From Limnohabitans sp. 103DPR2 (GTDB lineage: Bacteria > Pseudomonadota > Gammaproteobacteria > Burkholderiales > Burkholderiaceae_C): 64,000 nucleotides of DNA. Below the pieces are notes generated by a model, which had not been told where the DNA came from, did no database searches, and saw only the letters and a list, made by a program, of their open reading frames with translations. The first letter of the stretch is position 1. Every line of letters begins with the position of its first letter. Position numbers and translations under genes: made by a program. The stretch covers positions 2,108,001 to 2,172,000 of the forward strand of contig NZ_CP011834.1 in assembly GCF_001412575.1 (NCBI RefSeq). The letters run 5' to 3'. This document shows positions 21,574 through 32,415 of this stretch, piece by piece.

Positions 21574-22467
21574 TTAACCTGCGTTTTGAGCAGCAGCCAC
21601 TTGAGCAGCCACTTCAGCAGCAAAGTCGTCGACCTTCTTCTCAATGCCCTCGCCCACCACGTACAAAGTGAAGGCTTTGACTTGGGTGGCTTCGGCTTTG
21701 AGCATTTGCTCAACAGTTTGCTTGTCGTTTTTCACGAAAGTTTGGTTGTTCAAAGACACTTCTTTCAGATACTTCTGAACGGAACCTTCGATCATTTTGG
21801 CTGCGATGTCGGCAGGCTTGCCAGACTCGGCAGCCTTGGCTGTTGCCACTGAACGCTCTTTTTCGATCAGGTCAGCAGGGACATCGTTGCTGGTCAAAGC
21901 CACTGGCTTCATAGCGGCAACGTGCATGGCAACGTCTTTGGCGGCTGTGTCTTTACCTTCGTACTCGACCAACACACCAATGCGGGTGCCGTGCAAGTAG
22001 GTTGCAATTTGGGCGCCACCGGCCACGCGCTTGAAGCGACGGAAGCTCATGTTCTCGCCGATCTTGCCGATCAGGCCTTTGCGAACTTCTTCCAATGTAG
22101 GACCGAAGCCGTCTTGACTGTAAGGCAACTCGCCCAAAGCAGCCACATCGGCTGGATTGTGCAATGCGGCCAACTTGGCAGCGGCATTGGCCAAGGCCAA
22201 GAAGCTGTCGTTTTTGGTCACGAAGTCGGTTTCGCAGTTGACTTCAAGCATGGCGCCCGTGTTGCCTTCTGTGTAGGCAACGATCACGCCTTCGGCGGTC
22301 ACGCGGGAAGCGGCCTTGCCAGCTTTTGTACCCAATTTAACGCGCAACAACTCTTCTGCTTTGGCCATGTCGCCTTCGGCTTCGGTCAAAGCTTTTTTGC
22401 ATTCCATCATGGGGGCATCGGTTTTAGCGCGCAGTTCAGCGACCATGCTTGCGGTAATAGCAGCCAT
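21574..22467 (-). CDS. tsf: translation elongation factor Ts
   Basis: EF-Ts exchanges GDP for GTP on EF-Tu. The 297-aa protein has the N-terminal UBA-like domain ([19 protein letters not shown]) and the conserved [10 protein letters not shown] motif (about 80-90) that contacts EF-Tu. The core is duplicated. It is downstream of rpsB, separated by a terminator-like hairpin that may lower its expression relative to S2. Confidence 0.98.
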   Translation of the reverse strand: MAAITASMVAELRAKTDAPMMECKKALTEAEGDMAKAEELLRVKLGTKAGKAASRVTAEGVIVAYTEGNTGAMLEVNCETDFVTKNDSFLALANAAAKLAALHNPADVAALGELPYSQDGFGPTLEEVRKGLIGKIGENMSFRRFKRVAGGAQIATYLHGTRIGVLVEYEGKDTAAKDVAMHVAAMKPVALTSNDVPADLIEKERSVATAKAAESGKPADIAAKMIEGSVQKYLKEVSLNNQTFVKNDKQTVEQMLKAEATQVKAFTLYVVGEGIEKKVDDFAAEVAAQVAAAQNAG

Positions 22468-22543
22468 TTGATTTCTCCGTTTCGTCTTCGAATTAAGGTT
22501 CGAACTAAATAAAAATTGATAAAAACTCAGTGAGACTCAGGTT

Positions 22544-22566
22544 AAAAAAAAGGGGCAAGAAGCCCC
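22544..22566 (-). terminator. intercistronic terminator/attenuator between rpsB and tsf
   Basis: Read on the minus strand: GGGGC stem, TTCTT loop, GCCCC stem, then eight T. It sits in the 120-bp gap downstream of rpsB and upstream of tsf, so it probably lets only part of the transcripts continue. Confidence 0.8.
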
Positions 22567-22587
22567 TTTTCTCTGGTTGAGAGGGCA

Positions 22588-23340
22588 TTAAGCAGAAGCT
22601 TCTTGCACTTCAATAAATTCGTCTGCGCCTTCAGCAGCCACAGCATTCACCACGTCTTGAACGGCGTTTGCACGGCCTTCAATGATCGCGTCGGCAATGC
22701 CACGAGCGTACAAAGTAACGGCTTTAGAAGAGTCGTCGTTACCTGGGATGATGTAGTCGATGCCTTCAGGTGAGTGGTTGGAGTCCACCACGCCGATCAA
22801 TGGAATGCCCAATTTCTTGGCTTCCAAAATGGCAATCTTGTGGTAACCCACGTCGATCACGAAAATCGCGTCAGGCAATGTGGCCATGTCTTGAATGCCA
22901 CCGATGTCTTTTTCAAGCTTCTCGATTTCACGCTTGAACATGAGTTGTTCTTTTTTGCTCAAAGAGTCGAGGCCGACTTCTTGTTGAGCTTTCATGTCCT
23001 TCAAGCGCTTGATGGAAGTCTTGACGGTTTTGAAGTTCGTGAGCATGCCGCCCAACCAGCGTTGGTCAACGTAAGGAACGCCAGCGCGCTGAGCTTCAGC
23101 AGCCACGGTTTCACGGGCTTGACGCTTTGTACCCACCATGAGGACGGTACCGCGGTTTGCAGAGAGTTGTTTGACGAACTTCAATGCGTCTTGGAACATC
23201 GGCAGCGATTTTTCCAAGTTGATGATGTGGATTTTGTTGCGGTGACCGAAGATGAAGGGGGACATCTTGGGGTTCCAGAAGCGAGTTTGGTGACCAAAGT
23301 GGACACCGGCTTCCAGCATTTCGCGCATGGTAACGGACAT
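22588..23340 (-). CDS. rpsB: 30S ribosomal protein S2
   Basis: This is a structural protein of the small subunit. The ATG at 23340 is preceded by GGAGAA and gives 250 aa starting [18 protein letters not shown], the classical S2 start; the upstream open frame is leader sequence. [13 protein letters not shown] and the [19 protein letters not shown] segment are conserved. It heads the long minus-strand gene series. Its leader of about 140 bases contains a small hairpin at 23458-23473. Confidence 0.98.
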   Translation of the reverse strand: MSVTMREMLEAGVHFGHQTRFWNPKMSPFIFGHRNKIHIINLEKSLPMFQDALKFVKQLSANRGTVLMVGTKRQARETVAAEAQRAGVPYVDQRWLGGMLTNFKTVKTSIKRLKDMKAQQEVGLDSLSKKEQLMFKREIEKLEKDIGGIQDMATLPDAIFVIDVGYHKIAILEAKKLGIPLIGVVDSNHSPEGIDYIIPGNDDSSKAVTLYARGIADAIIEGRANAVQDVVNAVAAEGADEFIEVQEASA

Positions 23341-23485
23341 ATTGTTTCTCCGAAGGTTGGGTCTAAAATCCGGCTCACACATCGGTTGTTTGTGAAAACC
23401 CTGAAAGGGCCTTGAGCAAACAGCCAACACCTTGAAGGAGCCGGTTTGCGATTTACTTGCAGGGAAATTCCTGCTAAGCCTGTCG

Positions 23486-23494
23486 AGTATAGCA
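23486..23494 (-). promoter_or_regulatory. extended -10 promoter of rpsB
   Basis: On the minus strand the sequence reads TGCTATACT, an extended -10 (TGn plus TATACT). It predicts a start near 23479 and a leader of about 140 bases before rpsB. No strong -35 is visible, which is usual for extended -10 promoters. Confidence 0.55.
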
Positions 23495-23550
23495 TCCCAA
23501 AACCCACTTTTTCTAGCCCCTTCACACTCTTTACACACCCTCCCCACGCC

Positions 23551-24906
23551 ATGCGCCCAGACCTGATTGCCACCCTAGAAGCCATCTCAGCTCAAAAGAC
23601 CACGCCACTGACTGAATGGGAAAAAAGCCAAGCCTTGGCTCAAAGTTCTGCATGTGACAAAGTATTTTTGACGCTAGAGACAAGCCCCATTCCAGCGCTT
23701 TTGCAGGAACCCAGCGTGGTCAATGCCCCACTCAAAGGCTTGGCTTTCTCGGTCAAAGACCTGTTTGATGTGGCGGGCAGCCCTACTTTGGCGGGCTCCA
23801 CGGTCCTCCAAGGCACGCCAGCGGCACCATTTGACTGCCCTGCTGTGGCACGGATGAACCACGCGGGGGGCGCTTTTTTAGGCCGCACCAACATGGTGGA
23901 GTTTGCCTTTTCTGGCATTGGCAACAATCCCCATTTCGGCACACCAGCCGCTTGGGACGCCATTTCAGACAAGCCTGTCCTGAGTAACGGTCAAGGTCAT
24001 GTGCCAGGCGGCTCGTCATCAGGCGCCGCAGTTTCTGTGGCCACTGGCGCCGCCTTCATTGGTTTGGGCTCTGACACGGGCGGCTCCATTCGCATACCTG
24101 CTGCTTTGAATGGCATTGTGGGTTTTAAAAATACAGCCCGATTGGTGCCCACTGCGGGCGCCGTTCCTTTGTCAACCACCATGGACACTGCCTGCGCAAT
24201 GACGCGCAGTGTGCGAGATGCTGTGTTGGCGCATGAAATCTTGGCATCCCGCAAAGTAGCCCGGGCTTCCCGAGGACTCTCCAGCTATCGTTTGGCCGTT
24301 CCCACCAGCCTCATGCTGGACGGCATGACAGCCGGCGTGCAAAAAGCTTGGGAACGAAGCTTGCAAAAGTTGTCTCAAGCGGGTGCTCAAATTGTTGAAA
24401 TTCCTCTGCTTGAAATCAAAGAGTTGGCTGGGCTTTTGGCCACGGGCGGTTTCAGTGCGGCAGAGAGCTACACCTGGCACAGACACTTGCTGGCCCAAGG
24501 CGAAGCGCAGTACGACCCCCGTGTGGCTGCGCGAATTCTGAAAGGCGCCAACATGAAGGCCTTCGAATACTTGGATTTGCAAGCAGGCCGTGCGACCTGG
24601 ATTGCACGCATGCAAGCGGCACTCCACGGTGTCGATGCAGCGCTCTCCCCAACTGTCCCCATCGAAGGCCCCACATTGGCCAGTGTGGCACCCGGCGCCC
24701 AACGGGACGACGCATTTTTTGCCGCCAACGGCTTGTTGCTGCGCAACACCAGCGTGGTCAACATGCTCGATGGTTGCGCCTTGTCACTGCCCATGCACCA
24801 TGCCGGCGAATTGCCAACCAGTTTGATGGTGTGGCAAGGCCCCATGAAAGACGATGATGTGCTGAACATTTCATTGGCGATTGAAAGCGCATTGAGGACG
24901 GCTTGA
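23551..24906 (+). CDS. amidase-signature family protein
   Basis: This is a 451-aa hydrolase of the amidase signature (Ser-cisSer-Lys) family. The catalytic lysine is in FSVKDLFDV (about residue 68); the serines are in [11 protein letters not shown] and [11 protein letters not shown]. The start [11 protein letters not shown] was chosen to avoid the rpsB promoter region. Its substrate is unknown: the sequence does not look like GatA, and no gatB/gatC is adjacent. Relatives act on small amides. Its stop overlaps the TTG start of nnr, so the two are probably co-transcribed. Confidence 0.88.
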   Translation: MRPDLIATLEAISAQKTTPLTEWEKSQALAQSSACDKVFLTLETSPIPALLQEPSVVNAPLKGLAFSVKDLFDVAGSPTLAGSTVLQGTPAAPFDCPAVARMNHAGGAFLGRTNMVEFAFSGIGNNPHFGTPAAWDAISDKPVLSNGQGHVPGGSSSGAAVSVATGAAFIGLGSDTGGSIRIPAALNGIVGFKNTARLVPTAGAVPLSTTMDTACAMTRSVRDAVLAHEILASRKVARASRGLSSYRLAVPTSLMLDGMTAGVQKAWERSLQKLSQAGAQIVEIPLLEIKELAGLLATGGFSAAESYTWHRHLLAQGEAQYDPRVAARILKGANMKAFEYLDLQAGRATWIARMQAALHGVDAALSPTVPIEGPTLASVAPGAQRDDAFFAANGLLLRNTSVVNMLDGCALSLPMHHAGELPTSLMVWQGPMKDDDVLNISLAIESALRTA

Positions 24907-26459
24907 AAAAACTCAACTGGCAAGAACCGCTGGCATTGTTCGATGTGGCGCAAACACGCCAGCTTGAAAACTTGGCCATATCAAGGATTGGCAGCGGTCC
25001 CAGTTTGATGGCACAAGCGGGCTTGTCGGTGGCCAAGTTGGCCATGGCCATCAAGCCGTGCGCGCCCTGCTTTTGGATTTTTTGTGGTCCCGGCAACAAC
25101 GGTGGCGACGGCTTGGAAGCAGCCACCCATTTGCACCAATGGGGGCAACAAGTTCGAGTCGTGCTTTGGCAGCCTTCAGCAAAGCGACCGTCAGATGCAA
25201 CGCTGGCCTTAGGCAAAGTCAAAGCATTGGGCATTTCCATTCAAGCAACACGGCCAGCACAGGGTGATGTCAGTCATCATGACTTGTGCATCGATGCCAT
25301 GCTGGGCATTGGCTTGCGTTCAAGCACAACGGAGGCACATGAGGCCGCCACGTTAGAAGCCGAGCAAGCATTGCATTCTTGGATACACAGCATCTACCAA
25401 TTGGGCGCAGATGTTTTGGCTGTCGACACGCCCTCGGGATTGAATGCCAACACAGGTCAGTTTCAAAACACGAAGGTGGTGCCGCAAGACATTCAAGCGC
25501 AACACACCTTGCAGCTTCTGACCGCAAAACCAGGTTGCATGACAGCACATGGCAGAGATGCATGCGGCACGCTTTGGCTCGACACTTTGGGCTGCGAAGA
25601 TTTGCAGCAAAGCCTCAACCCCGCAGCCCAATTGAACAGCCGTTTGCAAACGCCTGTGAAGCGGCAACACGCCAGCCACAAAGGCAGCTTCGGAGACGTG
25701 ACTGTGATTGGCGGTGAAGCAGTTGACGTACGCGGCATGGGCATGACGGGTGCAGTCGATCTGGCCGCCTCCGCCGCACTGCATGCGGGCGCTGGCCGCG
25801 TGATGGCTTGTTATTTGACGGACGATCTCAAGTCAAACCAAGCAAGGCCATGTTTGGCAGAAATCATGCAGCGCGAATTTTCCGCATTGAAGTTGCATTC
25901 AGGCGTGATTGTGTGCGGCTGCGGTGGCGGTGCCACTGTGCGCAAAGTGTTGCCGCAAGTTCTGCAGCAAAGCATGCACTTGGTTCTGGATGCCGATGCT
26001 TTGAATGCCATTTCACAAGACCCTTGGCTGCGTGAACTGCTGCGTCAACGCGCTACGCAAAACAAGCACACTGTGATCACACCTCACCCACTTGAAGCCG
26101 CTCGCTTGCTAAGCTCAGACAGTGGCTCGGTTCAATACGATCGGCTGAGTGCGGCGCAAACGCTGGCCCATGATCTGAAGTGCACCGTGGTGCTGAAAGG
26201 CTCTGGCACTGTGATCGCCAAATCAGGTGAAGTACCTGTTGTCAACTTCACAGGCAATGCGCGCCTGGCAACTGGCGGCACAGGCGATGTATTGGCAGGC
26301 CTACTGGGCGCGCGCATAGCCCAAGGCCTGAGCGAATTTGAAGCCGCTTGCGCGGCCGTGTTTGAACACGGCCTGGTAGCCGATGAAATAAATTTGCCCA
26401 CCCTCACAGCAGGCAAACTGGCAGCGCTTATCCGCGGCCCGCAAATGGCATCTTGGTAG
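24903..26459 (+). CDS. nnr: bifunctional NAD(P)H-hydrate epimerase / dehydratase
   Basis: Nnr repairs hydrated NAD(P)H. The 518-aa fusion has an N-terminal YjeF-type epimerase domain (1-220, with [18 protein letters not shown]) and a C-terminal ribokinase-like ADP-dependent dehydratase (about 245-515). The dehydratase shows [25 protein letters not shown] and [15 protein letters not shown]. The start is TTG overlapping the amidase stop. Its 3' end overlaps the convergent SDR gene by 32 bp, so the last ten codons are read on both strands. Confidence 0.95.
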   Translation: MKKLNWQEPLALFDVAQTRQLENLAISRIGSGPSLMAQAGLSVAKLAMAIKPCAPCFWIFCGPGNNGGDGLEAATHLHQWGQQVRVVLWQPSAKRPSDATLALGKVKALGISIQATRPAQGDVSHHDLCIDAMLGIGLRSSTTEAHEAATLEAEQALHSWIHSIYQLGADVLAVDTPSGLNANTGQFQNTKVVPQDIQAQHTLQLLTAKPGCMTAHGRDACGTLWLDTLGCEDLQQSLNPAAQLNSRLQTPVKRQHASHKGSFGDVTVIGGEAVDVRGMGMTGAVDLAASAALHAGAGRVMACYLTDDLKSNQARPCLAEIMQREFSALKLHSGVIVCGCGGGATVRKVLPQVLQQSMHLVLDADALNAISQDPWLRELLRQRATQNKHTVITPHPLEAARLLSSDSGSVQYDRLSAAQTLAHDLKCTVVLKGSGTVIAKSGEVPVVNFTGNARLATGGTGDVLAGLLGARIAQGLSEFEAACAAVFEHGLVADEINLPTLTAGKLAALIRGPQMASW

Positions 26460-27192
26460 CCATCACGGTGTGAAACATCACGTTGGCTTCCAATGGCAAG
26501 CTGGCCATGTACACCACGGAAGTACCTACCAAAGCCACATCCATCAAGGGCTCTGCTTTGATTTCCAAATTGGCTTGTGGCACACCTTTGGCCATCTTCA
26601 TGGCCATGGGGGTTGCAGCGTTGCCCACATCAATTTGACCCACAGCGATGTCGTACTGACGTCCGTCGAGTGAAGCGGTTTTGGTGAGGCCAGATACGGC
26701 ATGCTTGGTGGAGGTGTAGGCAATGGAGAACGGGCGTGGTGTGGTGGCCGAGATCGAACCATTGTTGATGATGCGACCGCCCATGGGCTTCTGGTCTTTC
26801 ATCACACGGAAAGCCTCACGAATGCACAAGAACATGCCGGTCAGGTTGGTGTCGACCACCCCTTTCCACATGTCCAAACTCAGTTCATGAATTGGGATGG
26901 CCGGTGTGCTCACGCCCGCGTTGTTGAACAGCAAATCGACACGGCCAAATGCTTTCACGCATTGCGCAAACAAATTGGCCACAGAGTCTTCTTGCGTGAC
27001 ATCGGTCGGAACTGCCAACACTTGGTAATTGGCGTTGAGCGCTTTGGCTTCTGCCGCCACCTCTTCCAAGTTGGCCAATCGACGACCCGCCAAAACGACG
27101 GACCAGCCGTCTTTCAGCAAAGCCAACGCCGTTGCTTTGCCAATGCCAGAACCAGCGCCTGTCACGATGGCAATTTTTGAAGCGTGTGTCAT
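26428..27192 (-). CDS. short-chain dehydrogenase/reductase
   Basis: This is a classical SDR oxidoreductase of 254 aa. It has the cofactor loop [14 protein letters not shown], the NNAG motif in LLFNNAGVS, the catalytic serine in [12 protein letters not shown] and Tyr-x-x-x-Lys in [11 protein letters not shown]. The AGRR after the second strand suggests NADP(H). The start [14 protein letters not shown] has the usual few residues before the first strand; the upstream open frame is an rnr shadow. Substrate unknown. Confidence 0.9.
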   Translation of the reverse strand: MTHASKIAIVTGAGSGIGKATALALLKDGWSVVLAGRRLANLEEVAAEAKALNANYQVLAVPTDVTQEDSVANLFAQCVKAFGRVDLLFNNAGVSTPAIPIHELSLDMWKGVVDTNLTGMFLCIREAFRVMKDQKPMGGRIINNGSISATTPRPFSIAYTSTKHAVSGLTKTASLDGRQYDIAVGQIDVGNAATPMAMKMAKGVPQANLEIKAEPLMDVALVGTSVVYMASLPLEANVMFHTVMATKMPFAGRG

Positions 27193-27253
27193 GAATTCTG
27201 TCTCCTGCTTGAATGTTGAATTGGAAAATGGGATGGGACTCGAAGGCCTAGCT

Positions 27254-29572
27254 TCAGCGACGACTCTTTCGCGATTGACTGGACTTCTTAGCGCCCGACG
27301 ACTTGGATGGCGCCCCTTTGGGACTGACCTTGCCATGCCGGGTACTGGGTTTGCCGCCTTCCGCTTGGCGGGCATTGAAAGGACGCGACTTGGATTTAGC
27401 ACCCTCTGCGCCCCCCATTGAACCCCGCGTGTTGCCGTTGTCATTGCGACTGGCACCTTGTTTGCCAGGACCTTTGTCACGCATCTGACGAACACTGAAT
27501 TCTTCAGCCGGATTCACCAAACGGAAGTCAATTTTTCGTCCGTCTAAGTCGACGCGACTGACTTGAATTTGAACGCGAGTACCAATGGCATATCGAATGC
27601 CAGTTCGCTCGCCTCGCAATTCTTGTCGTGCTTCGTCAAAACGGAAATACTCGCCGCCTAACTCGGTGATGTGAACCAAGCCTTCAACGTACAAATTGTC
27701 CAAGGTCACAAAAATTCCGAAGCTGGTGGCCGAAGTGACCACGCCTGAATATTCTTCGCCCAAATGCTCGCGCATGTATTTGCATTTAAGCCAAGCCTCT
27801 ACATCGCGGCTGGCTTCATCGGCGCGGCGCTCGTTGGCACTGCAATGCAGACCTGCGGCTTCCCAAGCTTGTTGTTCGGCAGGCGACATTTTGATGCGCG
27901 GCGCGTCATCCATTTGTGCGCCAGCCTTGTTTTTCTGCAAGCGCTTGGCGAGCTTGGCATGGGCCTCTCCGGGCAATGGCAATGCTGGCAGCTGATACTT
28001 CTTGTGCGCCAAGATGGCCTTGATGACACGGTGCACCAGCAAGTCGGGGTAGCGACGAATGGGGCTGGTGAAGTGCGTGTAAGCCTCATAGGCCAAGCCA
28101 AAGTGACCACTGTTGATGGGCGTGTAGATGGCTTGCTGCATGGAGCGCAGCAGCATGGTGTGAATTTGCTGGGCATCGGGCCGGTCTTTGGTGGCCTGTG
28201 CAATGTGCTGAAACTCGCTGGGTTTGGGCTCATCACTCACGGTGTAAGGCAAGCCCAATGACTTCAAGTAATTGCGCAACAAATCTTTCTTCTCGGGCGT
28301 TGGGCCTTCGTGCACACGGAACAAGCCGGGATGCTTGCTGCTTTGAATGAAATCGGCGCTGCAGACATTGGCTGCCAACATAGCCTCTTCAATCAGGCGG
28401 TGTGCTTCAGTGCGAACACGCGGTACGATTTTTTCGATGCGGCCGTTGTCGTCACAAATAATTTGCGTTTCGGTGGTTTCAAAATCGACTGCACCACGAA
28501 CAGCACGTGATGACAACAGCGCACGGTACACATCGTGCAAGTTGAGCAAATCGTTGACACGTGCTTTGCGCTTGATGGCTTCCGGGCCACGTGTGTTGGC
28601 CAAAATGGCGGCCACTTCGGTGTACGTAAAGCGCGCATGGCTGTACATCACGGCAGGATAAAACTGGTACGCGTGAATCTCGCCTTTGGCCGTGATCAAC
28701 ATGTCGCAGACCATGCACAAGCGCTCTACTTCGGGGTTCAGTGAACACAAACCATTGGAGAGTTTTTCCGGCAACATCGGAATGACACGGCGCGGAAAGT
28801 AAACGCTGGTTGCACGGTCGTAAGCGTCGATGTCGATGGCACTGCCTGTTTCAACATAATTGCTGACGTCGGCAATGGCCACCAACAAGCGCCAGCCTTT
28901 TGCTTTGCCAATCTTGGCGGGTTCGCAATACACCGCATCGTCAAAATCGCGAGCGTCTTCACCGTCGATGGTGACCAACGGAATGTCAGTAAGGTCGATG
29001 CGATCTTTGGAATCTTGAGGGCGAACCTTGTCGGGTAGCTCGCGCGCCAAATTCAAACATGCGGCAGAGAACTCGTGCGGCACGCTGTACTTGCGAACAG
29101 CAATGTCGATTTCCATGCCTGGGTCGTCAATCTCTCCCAGCACTTCTTTGACGCGTCCAACCGGTTGACCAAACAAAGCAGGTGGCTCCGTCAATTCAAC
29201 CACCACCACCTGCCCAGGTTTACCTGCGCCAATGCCTACTTTGGGAATCAGAATGTCTTGGCCATAGCGCTTGTCTTCAGGGGCCACAATCCAAATGCCG
29301 CCTTCATTGAGCAAGCGGCCGATGATGGGCTGAGCGGGACGCTCCAAAATTTCAACGACACGACCTTCAGGTCTGCCTTTTCGGTCTTGTCGGACGATGC
29401 GAACTTTGACGCGGTCTTTGTGCAACACGGCACGCATTTCGTTGGGCGACAAGAAAATATCGCCATCACCATCGTCACGAATGAGAAAGCCATGTCCATC
29501 GCGGTGGCCTTGCACACTGCCTTCGATCTCATCGAGCAGTCCTGAGGGGTGGCTAATTTTTTTGATATACAA
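27254..29572 (-). CDS. rnr: ribonuclease R lacking the N-terminal helix-turn-helix domain
   Basis: This 3'-5' exoribonuclease degrades structured RNA. Cold-shock domains occupy about residues 15-150 ([18 protein letters not shown]). The RNB catalytic domain (about 190-520) has [19 protein letters not shown] with the metal-binding aspartates. An S1 domain ([16 protein letters not shown]) and a very basic, low-complexity tail complete it. The roughly 80-residue winged-helix region that starts E. coli RNase R is missing. No ATG is available: the TTG at 29572 with AGGA upstream is the best start; anything longer runs antisense through tRNA-Leu. Start confidence is low, family confidence high. Confidence 0.9.
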   Translation of the reverse strand: MYIKKISHPSGLLDEIEGSVQGHRDGHGFLIRDDGDGDIFLSPNEMRAVLHKDRVKVRIVRQDRKGRPEGRVVEILERPAQPIIGRLLNEGGIWIVAPEDKRYGQDILIPKVGIGAGKPGQVVVVELTEPPALFGQPVGRVKEVLGEIDDPGMEIDIAVRKYSVPHEFSAACLNLARELPDKVRPQDSKDRIDLTDIPLVTIDGEDARDFDDAVYCEPAKIGKAKGWRLLVAIADVSNYVETGSAIDIDAYDRATSVYFPRRVIPMLPEKLSNGLCSLNPEVERLCMVCDMLITAKGEIHAYQFYPAVMYSHARFTYTEVAAILANTRGPEAIKRKARVNDLLNLHDVYRALLSSRAVRGAVDFETTETQIICDDNGRIEKIVPRVRTEAHRLIEEAMLAANVCSADFIQSSKHPGLFRVHEGPTPEKKDLLRNYLKSLGLPYTVSDEPKPSEFQHIAQATKDRPDAQQIHTMLLRSMQQAIYTPINSGHFGLAYEAYTHFTSPIRRYPDLLVHRVIKAILAHKKYQLPALPLPGEAHAKLAKRLQKNKAGAQMDDAPRIKMSPAEQQAWEAAGLHCSANERRADEASRDVEAWLKCKYMREHLGEEYSGVVTSATSFGIFVTLDNLYVEGLVHITELGGEYFRFDEARQELRGERTGIRYAIGTRVQIQVSRVDLDGRKIDFRLVNPAEEFSVRQMRDKGPGKQGASRNDNGNTRGSMGGAEGAKSKSRPFNARQAEGGKPSTRHGKVSPKGAPSKSSGAKKSSQSRKSRR

Positions 29573-29589
29573 TCCTTTTTTTCCTGAAA

Positions 29590-29674
<85 letters not shown>

Positions 29675-29685
29675 AGTTTAAACAA

Positions 29686-29710
29686 AGCTGCACGTGATGC
29701 GGCTTTTTTT
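29686..29710 (+). terminator. terminator of tRNA-Leu
   Basis: Seven-bp stem AGCTGCA/TGCGGCT (one G-T wobble), five-base loop, then a run of seven T. It starts 12 bases after the tRNA CCA. Confidence 0.85.
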
Positions 29711-29776
29711 ATGCGCATCATTTGCAAATTCACAGTCCAAGAGGCGTCACACATGCTTTTCTAGGGCGATTGCAAA

Positions 29777-31198
29777 TCAAATGGGCACCGCGATCAGGTC
29801 GTGGCCTTCAACGCCCACAATCCGTGCGCGAGTGAATTCACCCACCTTGTAGGTTTTGCTGATCTTTTCTGGCGGTAACAAACGTACCAAGCCGTCAATC
29901 TCGGGCGCATCCGCATAGGAGCGGCCAATGCCTCCCTTTTTGCCCATGGCCGAAGCAGAATCAACCAAGACTTGCATGGTGGCACCCACGCGTTGATGTA
30001 AACGCTGGATGGACACCTCTTCGGCCACAGCCATGAAGCGTGAACGGCGTTCTTCGCGCACGGCCTCCGGCAGCATGCCTGGTAAGTCATTGGCAGTGGC
30101 ACCTTTGACAGGGCTGTACGCAAAACAACCGGCACGGTCAATTTGTGCTTCTCGCACAAAGTTGAGCAAGTGCTCAAACTCTTCTTCTGTTTCGCCAGGG
30201 AATCCTGCAATGAAGGTGCTGCGGATGACCAGTTGAGGACAAATTTCGCGCCACTTTTGAATGCGCTCTAAATTCTTCTCGCCGCTGGCGGGACGCTTCA
30301 TGCGCTTGAGCACATCGGGGTGGCTGTGCTGCAATGGCACATCCAAATACGGCAAGACCAAGCCGGTGGCCATGAGCGGCAAGATGTCGTCGACGCTGGG
30401 GTAAGGGTACACATAGTGCAAGCGAACCCAAGCGCCATGCTTTTGCGCCATTTCACCCAGTGTCTGAACCAATTCCAACATGCGCGTTTTGATGGGACGA
30501 CCCTCCCAAAAACCCATGCGATATTGGGTATCCACGCCATAGGCAGAAGTGTCTTGGCTGATCACCAACAACTCTTTGACGCCGCCTTCAAACAAAGCTT
30601 GCGCTTCTTTCAAGACATCGCCAATGGGACGTGAGACGAGATCGCCACGCATCGAGGGAATGATGCAGAAGGTGCAGCGGTGATTGCAGCCTTCACTGAT
30701 TTTCAAATAAGCATAGTGACGGGGTGTGAGCTTGAGACCCGCTTCACCAAAGGCATTGGGCACCAAATCCAGGAAGGGATCGTGCGGCTTGGGCAAATGC
30801 GCATGGACGGCATCCATCACCTCTTGGGTGGCGTGAGGTCCTGTGACTGCCAGCACACTGGGGTGCATGGCGCGCACCATGTTGCCACCGCCTTCTGCTT
30901 CCTTGGCACCCAGGCAACCGGTCACAATGACTTTGCCATTGACGTTCAAGGCTTCTGAAATGGTGTCCAGACTTTCCTTCACGGCATCGTCAATGAAGCC
31001 GCAAGTGTTGACGATCACCAGATCGGCACCTTCGAAAGTTTTGGAAGTTTGATAACCCTCAGCACTGAGCTGCGTCAGGATCAGCTCTGAGTCCGTCAGC
31101 GCCTTGGGACAGCCTAGGCTGACAAAGCCTACTTTAGGGGCGGCCGATGAGGTGGTTTCAGTAGCGGCGCCTTGGCCGGTGCTTGCAATTTCGTTCAT
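29777..31198 (-). CDS. rimO: ribosomal protein S12 methylthiotransferase RimO
   Basis: RimO is a radical-SAM enzyme that methylthiolates Asp88 of ribosomal protein S12. The 473-aa protein has an N-terminal MTTase domain with cysteines in [23 protein letters not shown] and VTGCLGAKE. The radical-SAM CxxxCxxC is in [18 protein letters not shown] (about 170-187). A C-terminal TRAM domain follows. The first 20 residues are a Ser/Thr/Ala-rich extension. Confidence 0.97.
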   Translation of the reverse strand: MNEIASTGQGAATETTSSAAPKVGFVSLGCPKALTDSELILTQLSAEGYQTSKTFEGADLVIVNTCGFIDDAVKESLDTISEALNVNGKVIVTGCLGAKEAEGGGNMVRAMHPSVLAVTGPHATQEVMDAVHAHLPKPHDPFLDLVPNAFGEAGLKLTPRHYAYLKISEGCNHRCTFCIIPSMRGDLVSRPIGDVLKEAQALFEGGVKELLVISQDTSAYGVDTQYRMGFWEGRPIKTRMLELVQTLGEMAQKHGAWVRLHYVYPYPSVDDILPLMATGLVLPYLDVPLQHSHPDVLKRMKRPASGEKNLERIQKWREICPQLVIRSTFIAGFPGETEEEFEHLLNFVREAQIDRAGCFAYSPVKGATANDLPGMLPEAVREERRSRFMAVAEEVSIQRLHQRVGATMQVLVDSASAMGKKGGIGRSYADAPEIDGLVRLLPPEKISKTYKVGEFTRARIVGVEGHDLIAVPI

Positions 31199-31251
31199 GG
31201 GGCTATTGTCCCAGTAAATCGATCGCCTCAGACGGCCCCGGGTTCACAGTT

Positions 31252-31794
31252 TCAGGGCTTCAGACCCAAAGCAGAGAAGAATTGAGCGGTTTGCTTTTGC
31301 ATCTGTTCTTGCATTTGGCTCACGATGTTGGTCGACTGATGGCCCATTTTTGATTGCATTTGCATCAAAGACTGCAAATTGCTCTCTAAATAAGACCCCA
31401 TGTAGCCTTGCATGGCGTGGCCATAAAAGCGAATGATGTTGGCCAGCACAGCCTCTGTGAACATGGGCGCACCGGCTGACTCCTCTTCCAAAATGATCTG
31501 CAACAGGATGCTGCGGGTCAGGTCATCCCCCGTTTTGGCATCTCTGACCGCGAAAGTTTGCCCGTCCATCACTAAGTGCTTGATTTCTGTCAGAGTGATG
31601 TAGCTGGAGGTTGTGGTGTCATAAAGCCGGCGATTGGGGTATTTTTTGATGACCCGTTGTGGCTTGCCTTCAGAAGAATCGGCGGCATTGCCAGCTTGGG
31701 CTGTCTTGGCCGACTTGGCAGCCTTGGCGGTCTTTTCGGTTTCGGAATTGCCACGGGTGGTGTCGGCGGCAGATTTGGCTGATTGACGGGCCAT
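31252..31794 (-). CDS. phaR: polyhydroxyalkanoate synthesis repressor PhaR
   Basis: PhaR is a DNA-binding repressor of phasin and its own gene that also binds PHA granules. The 180-aa protein has a Lys/Ala/Ser-rich N-terminal extension (1-45). The PHB accumulation regulatory domain with KKYPNRRLYDTTTSSYITL comes next, then the second domain around ILLQIILEEESAGAPMFTE, and a Gln/Met-rich C terminus. It implies PHA storage in this organism, although phaC/A/B are not in the window. A TGC-rich inverted repeat lies upstream. Confidence 0.95.
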   Translation of the reverse strand: MARQSAKSAADTTRGNSETEKTAKAAKSAKTAQAGNAADSSEGKPQRVIKKYPNRRLYDTTTSSYITLTEIKHLVMDGQTFAVRDAKTGDDLTRSILLQIILEEESAGAPMFTEAVLANIIRFYGHAMQGYMGSYLESNLQSLMQMQSKMGHQSTNIVSQMQEQMQKQTAQFFSALGLKP

Positions 31795-31834
31795 GATTTA
31801 GACTCTTCACAAAAGTAACGGTGCAATTTAATGG

Positions 31835-31871
31835 GGTGCAACAATGAACCACAGTATGCTGCACCGCAACA
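31835..31871 (-). promoter_or_regulatory. candidate PhaR operator upstream of phaR
   Basis: GGTGCAACA (31835-31843) and TGCTGCACC (31857-31865) form an 8/9 inverted repeat, followed by GCAACA. PhaR proteins bind TGC-rich palindromic sites and often repress their own gene. The assignment to PhaR is inference; the site could also affect the divergent gene at 31922. Confidence 0.3.
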
Positions 31872-31921
31872 GATTCTAAAGTTACCACCCTGCCGACTTC
31901 TACGAGGAGTTACCCTCAATC

Positions 31922-32341
31922 ATGCTGAATGCCAATCACGCAGCGCTGTTTTTTACTGTGGCCATGCTGGCGGTCACCACCTATTTCCTGTTTGGGTCCA
32001 TCCCTCTGCTCATTTTGAAGCACGACAACACCATGGACGCCAAGTTCATCAAGTCCTTCTACACCACCTATTTCAAGTTTGCGATTGTGGTGGCCACTGC
32101 AGCGACCCTCAGTTACGCACTGGCCGCCAAACCCATGCTGACCCTAGAAGCCGCCATCATTGCAACCCTGACTTTGCTGCTCCGCTTCAAGTTCATTCCC
32201 AAAATGGAACAAATTGGCTTTGAAATACGCGACAACAGCAACCTGATGGCCATCCCTGAATTTAGAAAAATTCACAAAACCGCCATTTTGATCAACGCCA
32301 CCCAACTCTTCACAGTCCTGGGTTCTCTCAGCTTAATTTAA
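31922..32341 (+). CDS. small integral membrane protein, unknown function
   Basis: This 139-aa protein has about four hydrophobic helices (near 8-30, 50-68, 75-88 and 118-138) with short charged links. No signal peptidase site, catalytic motif or recognised family can be read. It starts 127 bp from the divergent phaR, with GAGGAG about 12 bases before the ATG. Its TAA stop is followed two bases later by a solitary repeat end (32344-32366). Not recognised; described only from its composition. Confidence 0.7.
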   Translation: MLNANHAALFFTVAMLAVTTYFLFGSIPLLILKHDNTMDAKFIKSFYTTYFKFAIVVATAATLSYALAAKPMLTLEAAIIATLTLLLRFKFIPKMEQIGFEIRDNSNLMAIPEFRKIHKTAILINATQLFTVLGSLSLI

Positions 32342-32343
32342 TT

Positions 32344-32366
32344 AATTGGGGTCAGATCACAATTAA
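32344..32366 (+). repeat. solitary left end of the palindromic element family
   Basis: The first 16 bases (AATTGGGGTCAGATCA) are identical to the terminal repeats of the two complete elements at 34.5 and 40.3 kb; the next seven are diverged. No inner stem or 35-nt core follows. It starts two bases after a TAA stop codon, like the other copies. Confidence 0.85.
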
Positions 32367-32415
32367 AAGCATGCTGAACAGAGACTTGTAACTCTTCACC
32401 TCACAAAGTACACCA

